64,000 bases of DNA, from the NCBI RefSeq assembly GCF_013111185.1, contig NZ_WVRE01000002.1, positions 806,001-870,000 on the forward strand. Reading direction: 5' to 3'. Origin of the DNA: Ruegeria sp. HKCCD7303. GTDB lineage: Bacteria > Pseudomonadota > Alphaproteobacteria > Rhodobacterales > Rhodobacteraceae. Shown in pieces: positions 54,775 to 63,696 of the stretch. A program made the position numbers and the translations under genes. Under the pieces are notes generated by a model. The model was not told where the DNA came from and searched no databases. It worked only from the letters and a program-made list of their open reading frames with translations. Positions within the stretch are counted from its first letter, which is position 1; every line of letters starts with the position of its first letter.

Positions 54775-56493
54775 ATGGTACAGAATAACAAGGTATTGAC
54801 CGTTTCTTATGGAACCTTCTCCTGCACTTTGGAAGGATTTGACGATTCCTTTGAGACGATGAAAGCCATCGCCGAGTATTTTCGCGATCTTGCAGCAGAT
54901 GACCGCTATTTCGGCTCTGAACCCCCTCAACCTGATGCCGAGATGCTGACACGCATTGCCAGACGCGATGCGTCCCAACGGGTGGAAGCCAGCCAGAACG
55001 AATCCGGACTTCTTTTGCGCGCCACACAGACACCTGAGACCCCCCGTCAGGAGCTAGCCCCGCAAGCCGGCGCGATGACCATGGCACACACCCCCACTCA
55101 CGAGCCACCCAATCCGGCCCCAGCCGGACTTGCCGATGCGGAACCAGTCGGAGAACCCCCTGCTCCAGCGGCTGACAGCATCTCGGCCAAGCTGCAGCGC
55201 ATTCGCGCAGTTGTCTCTCATTCGGATGTTCCTCCATCAGCATATTCCGAAGACGAAGACACATCTCTGCTGGCAAGTTCCACCCCCCCTGTGGACGCAG
55301 TAGCCGCAGCTTTTGAAGCTGGTGCATTGAACGCAGAAGATTTTGCCGAACCTGCGGCGCCAATGCCTGAGGAGCCGCAGCAGCCTGTTATCGATGAGGC
55401 TGACGCAGAAGAGACAGATGACCTTTCAGCCGAAGCGCCAACAACGTCTGACGAGATGGAAGAAGCTGAAGCAGCAGAAGTCCCAACTGTTGAATCAGAA
55501 GAGCAAACTGCGGAAGCCGAAGAACTGCATGTGCCCATGACCCCCGAGCACGTGCAAGCCGATGACCTTGAAGACGCTCCCGAAGCGGCGAAACTTCCTG
55601 CCGAACCCCTCTTTGCGGAGCTGGAAGAAGATATCGAGGAAGAACTCGAAGAAGAGGACGTTCCAAACATCCTTAACGTCGAGGATGTGACGGTCGAAAC
55701 TGCTGACGAAACTGCCCAGGATGATCAGGACACTCAGACGCATGGGTTGTTGACCGCAGAAGATGAAGAGAACCTGCTGAGCGAGATTTCCGAGATCGAA
55801 TCTGAGTTTTCTGAACGCTCGAGCCAAAAACTGACTGATGATGTTGATCCCGAACAGGATGTCCTTCGCTTAATGGCCAAAACCGGCGAGCACATGGAAG
55901 ATCCTTCAAGCAGCGACGCGCGTGAAACTTATTCGCACCTGCGCACAGCGGTTGCCGCGACAGAAGCAGAGCTTGACGACGAAGCCGCTACACATTCGAA
56001 GGACGCCGAGTATCGCGGCGATCTGGAATCCGTTGTCAGCCCCCGCCGCCCCCAAGTGAAGGTTACAAGCGCGCGCCCTGAAGCAGACGCTCCGGCCCCG
56101 CTGAAACTGGTTGCCGAACAGCGCGTGGACGATCAAAGCGAACCAACTGGTCCTGTCATGCCTCGTCGCGTCACTTCGGATCTAGAAGATACCGGATCGG
56201 AAGAAAGCGGCTTTGCGCAGTTTGCACAGGATCAAGGCGCACAATCACTGCCCGATCTGTTGGAAGCAGCAGCAGCTTATCTTTCCTTCATCGAAGGCCA
56301 GGAACAGTTCTCGCGCCCGCAACTGATGAACAAAGTCCGCTCTTTGAAGCAGGACGAGTTCAATCGCGAAGAAAGCCTGCGGTCGTTTGGCCAACTGCTG
56401 CGCGATGGGAAAATCGAAAAGGCTGGTGGTGGCCGGTTCGCGGCCTCCAATCTGATCGGTTTCCGCCCAGATGACGAGCGCGCAGTCGGCTAA
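54775..56493 (+). CDS. large acidic protein of unknown function
   Basis: 572 residues from ATG 54775 (AAAGGACG upstream). Residues 1-70 (KVLTVSYGTFSCTLEGFDDSFETMKAIAEYFRDLAADDRYFG) form a compact conserved-looking domain. Residues about 75-490 are long, acidic and low in hydrophobics (many Glu/Asp/Pro/Ala; EEDIEEELEEEDVPNILNVEDV), so disordered. The C-terminal 75 residues (LPDLLEAAAAYLSFIEGQEQFSRPQLMNKVRSL...LRSFGQLLRDGKIEKAGGGRFAASNLIGF) look like a winged-helix module. No signal peptide or enzyme motif. Followed by a terminator; alone on its transcript. Confidence 0.75.
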   Translation: MVQNNKVLTVSYGTFSCTLEGFDDSFETMKAIAEYFRDLAADDRYFGSEPPQPDAEMLTRIARRDASQRVEASQNESGLLLRATQTPETPRQELAPQAGAMTMAHTPTHEPPNPAPAGLADAEPVGEPPAPAADSISAKLQRIRAVVSHSDVPPSAYSEDEDTSLLASSTPPVDAVAAAFEAGALNAEDFAEPAAPMPEEPQQPVIDEADAEETDDLSAEAPTTSDEMEEAEAAEVPTVESEEQTAEAEELHVPMTPEHVQADDLEDAPEAAKLPAEPLFAELEEDIEEELEEEDVPNILNVEDVTVETADETAQDDQDTQTHGLLTAEDEENLLSEISEIESEFSERSSQKLTDDVDPEQDVLRLMAKTGEHMEDPSSSDARETYSHLRTAVAATEAELDDEAATHSKDAEYRGDLESVVSPRRPQVKVTSARPEADAPAPLKLVAEQRVDDQSEPTGPVMPRRVTSDLEDTGSEESGFAQFAQDQGAQSLPDLLEAAAAYLSFIEGQEQFSRPQLMNKVRSLKQDEFNREESLRSFGQLLRDGKIEKAGGGRFAASNLIGFRPDDERAVG

Positions 56494-56513
56494 CTGCAAC
56501 AACATCAAAAGAC

Positions 56514-56543
56514 AAAGGGTCGGGTAATTCCCGGCCCTTTTTT
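56514..56543 (+). terminator. intrinsic terminator after the acidic protein gene
   Basis: AAAGGGTCGGG and CCCGGCCCTTT form an 11-pair stem (one G-T), loop TAATT, then six T. Confidence 0.9.
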
Positions 56544-56682
56544 GTTGCAGTCTTGGCAAAGCGCGGCGGAAAAAACTCCTGTTAGTGGAAATGCTTAAAA
56601 ATTTATGCTGCGTCGCAGAATTCTGGTGTAATCTCACGGCAGAAATCTCGTCATGACACCCGTTTCAGACAGAGGTATTGCT

Positions 56683-57255
56683 ATGCAAGACATCATGATT
56701 CGACGACTTCGAAAATACGACCAGGCCTTGATAGAAAGCCATTTCAACAGCTTGGATGATGAGGCACTATATTCGCGCTTTGGCACACATGTTCCGTCGC
56801 AGGGGCTGCAAAACTATCTCTCCGACATTCTTGCAGATGCAGCATTCATATTCGGAGCCTTCCCAGATTCGTGCCTTCGAGGCGTGGGCGAATTGCGTTT
56901 GATACCTGATCATAGGCACCACGTCGCCGAGGCCGCATTTACCGTCGAGAAAGCCTGGCAAGATCAGGGGATTGGCGATGCCTTGTTGTCACGTCTGATT
57001 ACAATCGCTCAGAACCGAGGGATCAGGGAAGTTCACATGCTTTGCCTTGCGACCAACCAAAAAATGAGACGCCTGGCCGCGAAACACGACGCAGAGCTAA
57101 CTCTTGTACCAGGTCAGGTCGAGGCGACGCTGACGACCCCTTGGCCTACACCGTTCAGCATGGCCAAGGAATTTACAAGTGAGTACCGCGCGTTTGCACG
57201 CGCAGTGCTCAGCTGGCCAAACCAAGCGCCGACATCTCAAGTGGCTCAGGACTGA
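56683..57255 (+). CDS. GNAT family acetyltransferase
   Basis: 190 residues from ATG 56683 (GAGGT six bases upstream). GNAT fold: IMIRRLRKYDQALIESHFNSL at the N-terminus, GVGELRLIPD beta strand, and AEAAFTVEKAWQDQGIGDALLSRLITIAQNRGIREVHMLCLATNQKMRRLAAKH with the acetyl-CoA pyrophosphate loop QDQGIGD. Acceptor unknown. The last 10 bases overlap the DUF2842 gene on the opposite strand. Confidence 0.88.
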   Translation: MQDIMIRRLRKYDQALIESHFNSLDDEALYSRFGTHVPSQGLQNYLSDILADAAFIFGAFPDSCLRGVGELRLIPDHRHHVAEAAFTVEKAWQDQGIGDALLSRLITIAQNRGIREVHMLCLATNQKMRRLAAKHDAELTLVPGQVEATLTTPWPTPFSMAKEFTSEYRAFARAVLSWPNQAPTSQVAQD

Positions 57256-57482
57256 TCGGGGTCTTCTTTCCCGACACCGCGAAAGATGAACTTGAACGGC
57301 AAAGCCCAAAGAACGCCCAGGACGACGTAGACCAAAAGCTCCACCCAAATCGGGGGGCGATCCAGCCAGTTCACAACTGTCACCACAGCCACAATGTAGA
57401 GTGGCAGACCAATTACAAGGATTACCAACGACCACCGGCGGCGCGCCTTATAACTCAGGCCTGGTTTGTTTTCTTCGGCCAT
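57246..57482 (-). CDS. DUF2842 membrane protein
   Basis: 78 residues from ATG 57482, which overlaps the purA stop (TGATG). Two hydrophobic helices (LVILVIGLPLYIVAVVTVVNWL; WVELLVYVVLGVLWALPFKFIF) with the LSYKARRRWSLVIL lead of the family. Common next to purA in Rhodobacterales; function unknown. The ORF can be read upstream to 57557 but only the shorter form fits. Confidence 0.85.
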   Translation of the reverse strand: MAEENKPGLSYKARRRWSLVILVIGLPLYIVAVVTVVNWLDRPPIWVELLVYVVLGVLWALPFKFIFRGVGKEDPDQS

Positions 57483-58777
57483 CAGTCTGCAAACGGGTCG
57501 GTCACCAGAATGGTGTCGTCCCGCTCCGGGCTGGTGGACAAAAGCGCTACGGGGCATTCTATCAGCTCTTCGACCCGTCGTACGTACTTGATCGCATTGG
57601 CGGGCAGATCAGCCCAACTGCGCGCGCCTTCCGTCGACTCGCTCCAGCCCGGCATTTCTTCGTAAATCGGGGTGCAGCGCGCCTGCTGGTCAGCCGCAGT
57701 TGGGAGGTAATCCAAACGTTCGCCGTCCAGATCATACCCGGTACAGATTTTCAGTGTTTCAAACCCGTCCAGAACATCCAACTTGGTCAACGAGATGCCG
57801 TTTACTCCGCTGGTCGCGCAAGTTTGTTTTACCAAGCAAGCGTCAAACCAGCCACAGCGGCGTTTGCGGCCTGTCGTCGTTCCGAACTCATGGCCGCGCT
57901 CACCAAGGCGCTGACCATCCGCATCTTCCAGCTCGGTCGGGAACGGTCCTTCGCCGACCCGTGTGGTGTATGCTTTTACAATACCCAACACGAAATCAAT
58001 CGAACCCGGCCCAATCCCAACGCCCGTAGCGGCCTGACCCGCGATCACGTTGGACGAGGTCACGAAAGGATAAGTGCCGAAATCGATGTCCAGAAGGGCA
58101 CCTTGCGCCCCTTCGAATAAGATGCGCTTGCCAGCTTTACGCTTTTCATTCAGCACTTTCCAAACCGGAGCCGCAAAAGGCAAAATCTCCTGCGCGATCT
58201 CTTTCAACTGAGTGATCAGTGCATCACGATCAACCGGCTCGATCCCCAGACCTTTGCGCAACGGGTCATGATGCTGCAAGGCACGATCCACGCGGGCTTC
58301 AAGGGTTGCTTCGTCCGCCAGATCGGCGACGCGTACGGAACGACGCCCGACCTTGTCTTCGTAGGCGGGCCCAATTCCGCGCCCAGTGGTCCCTATCTTT
58401 GTGCCCTTGCTGGCCGCTTCTTCACGCGCACGGTCCAACTCTCCGTGGATCGGCAGAATCAACGGAGTGTTCTCAGCAATCATCAGTGTCTCAGGAGTAA
58501 TCTCCACACCCTGTGCGCGGATGGTCGCGATTTCCTTGACCAGATGCCAGGGGTCCAACACGACACCATTGCCGATCACGCTCAGCTTGCCGCCGCGCAC
58601 AACGCCCGAGGGCAGCGCGTGCAGCTTGTAGACTTCGCCATCGATCACCAGCGTATGGCCGGCATTATGCCCGCCCTGAAAACGCGCGATCACGTCCGCC
58701 CGTTCGCTGAGCCAGTCGACAATCTTGCCTTTTCCTTCGTCGCCCCATTGAGCGCCGACAACAACCACGTTGGCCAT
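57482..58777 (-). CDS. purA: adenylosuccinate synthetase
   Basis: 431 residues. Joins IMP and aspartate with GTP, the first step from IMP to AMP. Motifs: [19 protein letters not shown] (P-loop and catalytic Asp), [12 protein letters not shown] (catalytic His), [41 protein letters not shown] and [27 protein letters not shown] lies before the ATG. Shares its purine role with purD. Coupled to DUF2842. Confidence 0.97.
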   Translation of the reverse strand: MANVVVVGAQWGDEGKGKIVDWLSERADVIARFQGGHNAGHTLVIDGEVYKLHALPSGVVRGGKLSVIGNGVVLDPWHLVKEIATIRAQGVEITPETLMIAENTPLILPIHGELDRAREEAASKGTKIGTTGRGIGPAYEDKVGRRSVRVADLADEATLEARVDRALQHHDPLRKGLGIEPVDRDALITQLKEIAQEILPFAAPVWKVLNEKRKAGKRILFEGAQGALLDIDFGTYPFVTSSNVIAGQAATGVGIGPGSIDFVLGIVKAYTTRVGEGPFPTELEDADGQRLGERGHEFGTTTGRKRRCGWFDACLVKQTCATSGVNGISLTKLDVLDGFETLKICTGYDLDGERLDYLPTAADQQARCTPIYEEMPGWSESTEGARSWADLPANAIKYVRRVEELIECPVALLSTSPERDDTILVTDPFAD

Positions 58778-58885
58778 ATCCGGTCCTTTTCGTGCTGAGT
58801 AATCAAACCCGGCTCGTATAGCGGGGCTCAGACGGCAGGGAAACCGATATTTCGCCGCAGATGATAATCGCGCGGGCGCGCGATG

Positions 58886-58925
58886 CCTCCGGCGGAGGTA
58901 TTTTCGGCCAGATGAAGAACGGATC
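58886..58925 (-). repeat. dispersed extragenic repeat, copy C (reverse)
   Basis: Minus strand: GATCCGTTCTTCATCTGG, CCGAAAATACC and the hairpin CCTCC-GGC-GGAGG. Mismatches with copies A/B in the spacer only. It shares GGATCC with copy D, making a head-to-head pair. Confidence 0.65.
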
Positions 58926-58997
58926 CCCTACTTCATCTGCTCAAAATACCTCGGGGGAGTCGCCCGGAACGGGCGGCGGGGGCAGAGCCCCCAATTT
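58921..58997 (+). repeat. dispersed extragenic repeat, copy D
   Basis: GGATCCCCTACTTCATCTGC, TCAAAATACCTCGGGGG, then the hairpins CGCCCG-GAA-CGGGCG (58961-58975) and GGGGGC-AGA-GCCCCC (58978-58992), followed by AATTTTT. The gap 58778-59000 otherwise holds only the purA promoter region. Confidence 0.65.
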
Positions 58998-59000
58998 TTG

Positions 59001-59330
59001 TCAGCGTAGATGCACAGGTTGCCCATGCGGCGTTGTCAAATACGCGTCCTCCCAAGCCCGGTGCAGCGCTTTTACATCCTGTGGTGGCGCGGCGCCCTGA
59101 TCGGCAAGCAAATCCTCAAGGGTTTCCAACCACGCCTGGAAATAATCGTCGCCACCATCCAGGTCCCGGGCTATTCCATTTCGCTTTAATGTGTCCGCGA
59201 AACGGGCCGCCCAGTCGGACCACGCGAAACGGCCCGCCTCGTTCAGCGCGACTGTGACGGCAAAGACTTGCGCGTGCCAGGGTTGGTCAAAAACGGGCTC
59301 TGGGGCCGTATGGGTGACACAGTTGTTCAT
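59001..59330 (-). CDS. nitrile hydratase accessory (activator) protein
   Basis: 109 residues from ATG 59330, overlapping the nthB stop (ATGA). It resembles the N-terminal half of the beta subunit (FDQPWHAQVFAVTVALNEAGRFAWSDWAARFADTL...GDDYFQAWLETLEDLL). In cobalt-type nitrile hydratases a small protein of this type carries the alpha subunit with its cobalt and swaps it into the mature enzyme. Position directly after nthAB agrees. Confidence 0.85.
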   Translation of the reverse strand: MNNCVTHTAPEPVFDQPWHAQVFAVTVALNEAGRFAWSDWAARFADTLKRNGIARDLDGGDDYFQAWLETLEDLLADQGAAPPQDVKALHRAWEDAYLTTPHGQPVHLR

Positions 59331-60004
59331 GTGGGCTCCAAATAGCTTTGCCAGAGATCCAGCACCACTTCGTCGTCGGGATGCTCCGGACTGACCCAAA
59401 GTTCGGATGCCGGGAACGCCACCGCATAGATCGGTTCAGGCGCTTCGCCTAATCCATGCGCATTGGAATCGGGCAGAACATGTGTGCCGTGCAGGCGAAG
59501 GATGCGCCCCTTGGCGCCGGACGCATAGATCGGCAACCGTGTGTGGCCACCGTCCACAAGGCGATTTGCTGCGGGCCGAGTCGTGACAACCTCTTTTCCA
59601 ATTGAATAGCGCACAGCGACATTGGAGGGTCTGTCTGCGGGACCACCTTTGGCCAATGCTGCGGACACGGCCTCTGCTTTCAGCATCTTTTCTGCCAGCG
59701 GGTGCGGTTCGTCGTTCCCGCCACCCCGCAGATCTTCATGGGTCAACACTCCGTTCTCTACCAATAGATCGGCCAGGCCCGAGATCCACTTCTCATAATA
59801 CGAAAACCGCGTGTAATCCTTGGGTGAGAGGCGTTCGCGCGCATGGCGGGACACATCGATGTTCCATTGCCCCAGAAACCCAGAGGCAAGCGTCACCGCC
59901 AAGGCTCGCGCGTGCCAGTCCTCGGCAAAGACAGGTGCATCCTCTGCTTCGGGATTTATCGGCCCATCCCCAAAACGGCCACCCATGTCGTGAACGCGAG
60001 TCAT
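59327..60004 (-). CDS. nthB: nitrile hydratase beta subunit
   Basis: 225 residues. Begins [19 protein letters not shown] and continues [36 protein letters not shown], the beta-chain start, and ends in the SH3-like domain ([37 protein letters not shown]). Pairs with NthA to hydrate nitriles to amides. Its ATG overlaps the nthA stop. Confidence 0.93.
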   Translation of the reverse strand: MTRVHDMGGRFGDGPINPEAEDAPVFAEDWHARALAVTLASGFLGQWNIDVSRHARERLSPKDYTRFSYYEKWISGLADLLVENGVLTHEDLRGGGNDEPHPLAEKMLKAEAVSAALAKGGPADRPSNVAVRYSIGKEVVTTRPAANRLVDGGHTRLPIYASGAKGRILRLHGTHVLPDSNAHGLGEAPEPIYAVAFPASELWVSPEHPDDEVVLDLWQSYLEPT

Positions 60005-60615
60005 GAGGCCACCCTGGGAAAGCCGGTACCGATCATGCTGTCACGTGTCACCAGCGAGGCAAGTTCGTCTTCACTCATCCCGTCTGTGCCTTCGGGGCGC
60101 ATGGGCAGGACAAGGTAGCGAATCTCAGCGGTCGAATCCCAGACCCGCACAGATGTGCCCTCGGGCAAAGTGACGCCGAATTCGGCCAGCACTTTGCGCG
60201 GTTCGCGCACGGCGCGGGCGCGGTAGGCATCCGACTTGTACCAGCCGGGCGGGATACCCAATAACGGCCATGGGTAGCAGCTGCACAAGGTACAGACGAC
60301 CATGTTGTGTTGGGCTGGAGTGTTCTCGACAACAACCATGTGTTCACCCTGTCGACCGTAATAGCCAAGATCCGCCACAACAGGTGTGGCATCTTCCAGC
60401 AGGGCCGCCTTGAAAGCCGGGTCGCTCCACGCTTTGGCAACAACCCGCGCGCCGTTCTGCGGGCCGATCTTGTTTTGATAGGTGTCGATAATCTCATCCA
60501 GAGCCGCCGGATCAATCAGCCCTTTGCGGGTCAGAATCGTTTCAAGCGCTTTGACGCGCAGCGCGGGTTCCGGCGGTAACAGGGCGTGCGGGTGGTCGTG
60601 ATCGTCATGTGGCAT
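60001..60615 (-). CDS. nthA: nitrile hydratase alpha subunit, cobalt type
   Basis: 204 residues. The metal claw is [12 protein letters not shown] with Cys108, Cys111, Cys113; Thr (CTLCSC) rather than Ser marks the cobalt-type enzyme. The N-terminus [14 protein letters not shown] is rich in His and Asp and may bind metal. The nthA-nthB-accessory order has overlapping starts and stops throughout, so a single transcript. No amidase or aldoxime dehydratase is in the window, so the carbon route is incomplete here. Confidence 0.94.
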   Translation of the reverse strand: MPHDDHDHPHALLPPEPALRVKALETILTRKGLIDPAALDEIIDTYQNKIGPQNGARVVAKAWSDPAFKAALLEDATPVVADLGYYGRQGEHMVVVENTPAQHNMVVCTLCSCYPWPLLGIPPGWYKSDAYRARAVREPRKVLAEFGVTLPEGTSVRVWDSTAEIRYLVLPMRPEGTDGMSEDELASLVTRDSMIGTGFPRVAS

Positions 60616-60766
60616 GGGCCGCAGCCTGCGTCACTCATCAGCGTTCTGTCCAGTCCCTTTACCGTGATATGGTATATCACACGTCGTGATGCCAACTCCT
60701 GACTTGCCCCCGCGGACAAACTTGCATAAGTACCACGCGATACACGCCACGCTGTACAGGACCACC

Positions 60767-61132
60767 ATGGAAAACGTCGTTCTCATCATCCACCTTCTGT
60801 TGGCCTTGGGCCTGATTGCCGTTGTTCTGATGCAGCGGTCCGAAGGCGGTGGCCTTGGCATGGGTGGCGGTGGTGGTGGCGCCATGACGGGCCGCGCAGC
60901 GGCAACCGCGCTGGGCAAGCTGACCTGGATTCTGGCCGCTTGCTTTATCGTGACCTCGATCACACTGACCATTCTGGCTGCACAGAAATCCTCGGGCAGT
61001 TCGGTGATCGATCGTCTGGGCGTTCCGGCCCCGGCTTCAACCGAAGAGAACACTCCGGCGATTCCGTCGGCAGATGATCTTCTGCCACCGGCACAGGGCG
61101 ACAACGCGCCACTGATCCCGCAAGCGGACTGA
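60767..61132 (+). CDS. secG: preprotein translocase subunit SecG
   Basis: 121 residues from ATG 60767 (AGGA upstream). Two membrane helices (NVVLIIHLLLALGLIAVVLMQRSEGGGLGMGGGGGG and LTWILAACFIVTSITLTILAAQ) with the Gly-rich loop, then an Ala/Pro/Glu tail. Part of the SecYEG channel. pyrG follows, as in other Rhodobacterales. Confidence 0.93.
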   Translation: MENVVLIIHLLLALGLIAVVLMQRSEGGGLGMGGGGGGAMTGRAAATALGKLTWILAACFIVTSITLTILAAQKSSGSSVIDRLGVPAPASTEENTPAIPSADDLLPPAQGDNAPLIPQAD

Positions 61133-61220
61133 TCCACAAAACCTAGAAACCTAAAAGAGGACTGCAACAGCATCTTGCGGTTCTCTTGCGCTTTTGGCGC
61201 GAATCCTTTATACGTGAAGT

Positions 61221-61277
61221 CCCGTGATGCAGCGGTTTTTCGGAACCGCCGGGCAGCTGATTTTGACGTCTCACGGG
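61221..61277 (+). other. structured leader before pyrG
   Basis: CCCGTGA (61221-61227) pairs with TCACGGG (61271-61277), and inside lies GCGGTT-TTTCGG-AACCGC (61232-61249). The outer 3' arm touches GGGAGC, a ribosome-site-like run 14 bases before the ATG. Could regulate pyrG translation; no match to a known element recognised. Confidence 0.45.
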
Positions 61278-61292
61278 AGCAGCCGAAAAACT

Positions 61293-62936
61293 ATGGCGCG
61301 TTTTATTTTCATCACTGGTGGTGTGGTTTCGTCCTTGGGCAAAGGACTGGCTTCGGCGGCTTTGGGATCGCTATTGCAGGCGCGAGGGTACTCCGTTCGC
61401 CTGCGCAAGCTTGACCCCTATCTGAACGTCGACCCAGGCACGATGTCGCCTTTTGAACACGGCGAGGTTTTTGTCACTGACGATGGGGCCGAAACCGATC
61501 TGGACCTTGGGCATTATGAACGTTTCACTGGCGTGGCGGCCCGTAAGACCGACTCGGTAAGCTCGGGGCGCATTTATTCGAATGTGCTCGAGAAAGAGCG
61601 CCGTGGTGATTACCTGGGCAAAACAATTCAGGTGATCCCTCACGTCACCAATGAGATCAAGGATTTCATTTCAATTGGCGAAGATGAGGTCGATTTCATG
61701 CTCTGTGAGATCGGCGGCACCGTCGGCGACATCGAGGGCCTGCCCTTTTTTGAAGCAATCCGTCAGTTCAGCCAGGACAAGCCGCGCGGCCAGTGTATCT
61801 TTATGCACCTGACACTGCTGCCCTACATCAAAGCGTCGGGTGAGTTGAAAACCAAGCCGACTCAGCACTCGGTGAAAGAGCTGCGCTCGATTGGTCTGGC
61901 ACCCGATATTCTGGTCTGCCGCTCTGAAGGCCCGATCCCGACCAAGGAACGCGAGAAACTGGCGCTGTTCTGTAACGTCCGCCCTGACAGCGTGATTGCG
62001 GCGCAAGACCTGAGCACCATCTATGATGCACCGCTGGCTTATCACCGGGAAGGTCTGGATCAGGCGGTTCTGGACGCGTTCCAGATCAGCCCTGCCCCGA
62101 AACCCGATCTGGCTAAATGGGAAGACGTTAGTGACCGCATCCACAATGCCGAAGGCGAAGTCAAAGTTGCCATCGTCGGCAAATACACTCAGCTCGAGGA
62201 TGCCTATAAGTCGATTGCTGAGGCTCTGACCCATGGTGGCATGGCCAACCGGGTCAAGGTGAAAATCGAGTGGGTCGATGCCGAGGTATTCGACACAGAA
62301 GACGCAGCACCGCATCTGGAAGGCTTCCACGCGATCCTCGTACCCGGCGGATTTGGCGAACGCGGCACCGAAGGCAAGATCAAGGCTGCTCAGTATGCGC
62401 GCGAACACAAGGTCCCCTATCTGGGCATTTGTTTGGGCATGCAGATGGCGGTGATCGAAGCGGCACGGAATGCTGCTGGCATCACCGAGGCGGGTTCAGA
62501 GGAGTTCGACCACGAGGCCGGAAAAAAACGTTTCGAGCCAGTTGTTTACCACCTGAAAGAATGGGTGCAGGGCAACCACAAGGTTGAACGCAAGGTCGGC
62601 GACGACAAAGGCGGCACCATGCGCTTGGGTGCTTATAACGCGGTTCTCGCCGAAGGATCCAAGGTTGCCGGTGTCTATGGCAGCACCCAGATCGAGGAAC
62701 GCCACCGTCACCGCTATGAGGTCGACATCAAGTATCGCGAACAACTTGAGAAAGCCGGTTTGAACTTTTCAGGCATGTCGCCGGACGGTCGTTTGCCCGA
62801 AATCGTGGAATGGTCGGACCACCCTTGGTTCATCGGCGTTCAGTACCACCCGGAACTGAAGTCCAAGCCTTTTGACCCGCACCCGCTGTTCCGCGATTTT
62901 GTGCGCGCTGCAAAAGACACCTCGCGTCTGGTGTAA
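61293..62936 (+). CDS. pyrG: CTP synthase
   Basis: 547 residues from ATG 61293 ([18 protein letters not shown]). Makes CTP from UTP, ATP and glutamine. Amidoligase domain: [54 protein letters not shown]. Glutamine amidotransferase domain: [30 protein letters not shown] with the catalytic Cys, and [23 protein letters not shown] with the His-Glu. The upstream in-frame ATG at 61224 is inside the leader hairpin and unlikely. Confidence 0.97.
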   Translation: MARFIFITGGVVSSLGKGLASAALGSLLQARGYSVRLRKLDPYLNVDPGTMSPFEHGEVFVTDDGAETDLDLGHYERFTGVAARKTDSVSSGRIYSNVLEKERRGDYLGKTIQVIPHVTNEIKDFISIGEDEVDFMLCEIGGTVGDIEGLPFFEAIRQFSQDKPRGQCIFMHLTLLPYIKASGELKTKPTQHSVKELRSIGLAPDILVCRSEGPIPTKEREKLALFCNVRPDSVIAAQDLSTIYDAPLAYHREGLDQAVLDAFQISPAPKPDLAKWEDVSDRIHNAEGEVKVAIVGKYTQLEDAYKSIAEALTHGGMANRVKVKIEWVDAEVFDTEDAAPHLEGFHAILVPGGFGERGTEGKIKAAQYAREHKVPYLGICLGMQMAVIEAARNAAGITEAGSEEFDHEAGKKRFEPVVYHLKEWVQGNHKVERKVGDDKGGTMRLGAYNAVLAEGSKVAGVYGSTQIEERHRHRYEVDIKYREQLEKAGLNFSGMSPDGRLPEIVEWSDHPWFIGVQYHPELKSKPFDPHPLFRDFVRAAKDTSRLV

Positions 62937-62991
62937 TCCCCCGCTGTGTCGGTCTGTCACCCCCACGTTGTTTTGTGGGGGCTGACCTCTT

Positions 62992-63038
62992 AACTGTATG
63001 AGGATGCGAAGTTTCTGCTTCGTGCCTTGGATACAGTT
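62992..63038 (+). other. nested hairpin in the bacterioferritin leader
   Basis: AACTGTAT (62992-62999) pairs perfectly with ATACAGTT (63031-63038); inside is CGAAG-TTTCTG-CTTCG (63007-63022). It ends 10 bases before the AGGAGA ribosome site. The nearby GTCA-CCCCCAC/GTGGGGG-C-TGAC hairpin at about 62956-62986 lacks a T run and is probably a weak pyrG end. Confidence 0.5.
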
Positions 63039-63059
63039 CAGAGATTCAGGAGATTTCCG

Positions 63060-63542
63060 ATGAGCAACGCAACAACCATCACCAACCTCCAACAAGCACT
63101 GCATATGGAACTGACAGCGGCGCATCAGTATCAGCTGCACGCCCATGTGCTAGAAGATTGGGGCCTCGACATTCTCGCCGAAAAGATGCGCGGTGAGATG
63201 CAAGAGGAGATTGGGCATTCTGACGCCTTCATCGAGCGAATTCTGTTCCTTGGTGGCGTTCCTGAACTTGAGTTTCAGAAAACTCCGGCGGCCGCGGGTT
63301 CTTTGGAAGAGATGTTCGCTGCGGATCTGAAGGATGAAACCGAGGCCGTTGATTTCTACACCAAAGCCGCGCTGCAGGCTGCCGAGGTCGGGGATGTCGG
63401 CTCGCGTACTCTGTTCGAACGTATCCTTCTGGAAGAAGAAGGTCACAAAGACTGGTTGGACACTCAATTGAACCTGCTGAAGCGTTTGGGTGAGGCGAAT
63501 TTCAGCGCGAAATTCGTATCTGGCGCGTCAGAGCAAGCCTAA
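63060..63542 (+). CDS. bfr: bacterioferritin-like protein without the haem Met
   Basis: 160 residues from ATG 63060 (AGGAGA upstream). Four-helix bundle of Bfr type: ALHMELTAAHQYQLHAHVLEDWGL, FIERILFLGGVPEL, LKDETEAVDFY and RILLEEEGHKDWLDTQLNLL. The ferroxidase ligands are present (Glu17, Glu50, His53 and the helix-C/D Glu and His), but the residue at the haem-ligand position is Ile51, where E. coli Bfr has Met52 (EEIGH here against DEMKH). It should store iron without haem. RNA structures flank the gene. Confidence 0.85.
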   Translation: MSNATTITNLQQALHMELTAAHQYQLHAHVLEDWGLDILAEKMRGEMQEEIGHSDAFIERILFLGGVPELEFQKTPAAAGSLEEMFAADLKDETEAVDFYTKAALQAAEVGDVGSRTLFERILLEEEGHKDWLDTQLNLLKRLGEANFSAKFVSGASEQA

Positions 63543-63562
63543 CGGTTTTGACCAACCTATCA

Positions 63563-63619
63563 GACGGCACAGGTATTTGACGGATCTGCACAGCGCCTGT
63601 GTCGTCACTTCAAAGTGAC
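63563..63619 (+). other. alternative RNA stems after the bacterioferritin gene
   Basis: GACGGCACAGG (63563-63573) pairs with CCTGTGTCGTC (63596-63606), 11 pairs with one G-T. GTCACTT (63604-63610) pairs with AAGTGAC (63613-63619). The two stems share three bases, so they exclude each other at the junction. No T run follows, so it is not a standard terminator; it might be a leader of the next gene, 78 bases away. Confidence 0.45.
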
Positions 63620-63696
63620 GTGTGGGATGGAAAAAACTCTATTCCAGTCCTCTTCAACTGACTAACTGTTGCACAGACCACAACAGGAGAGTTCCG

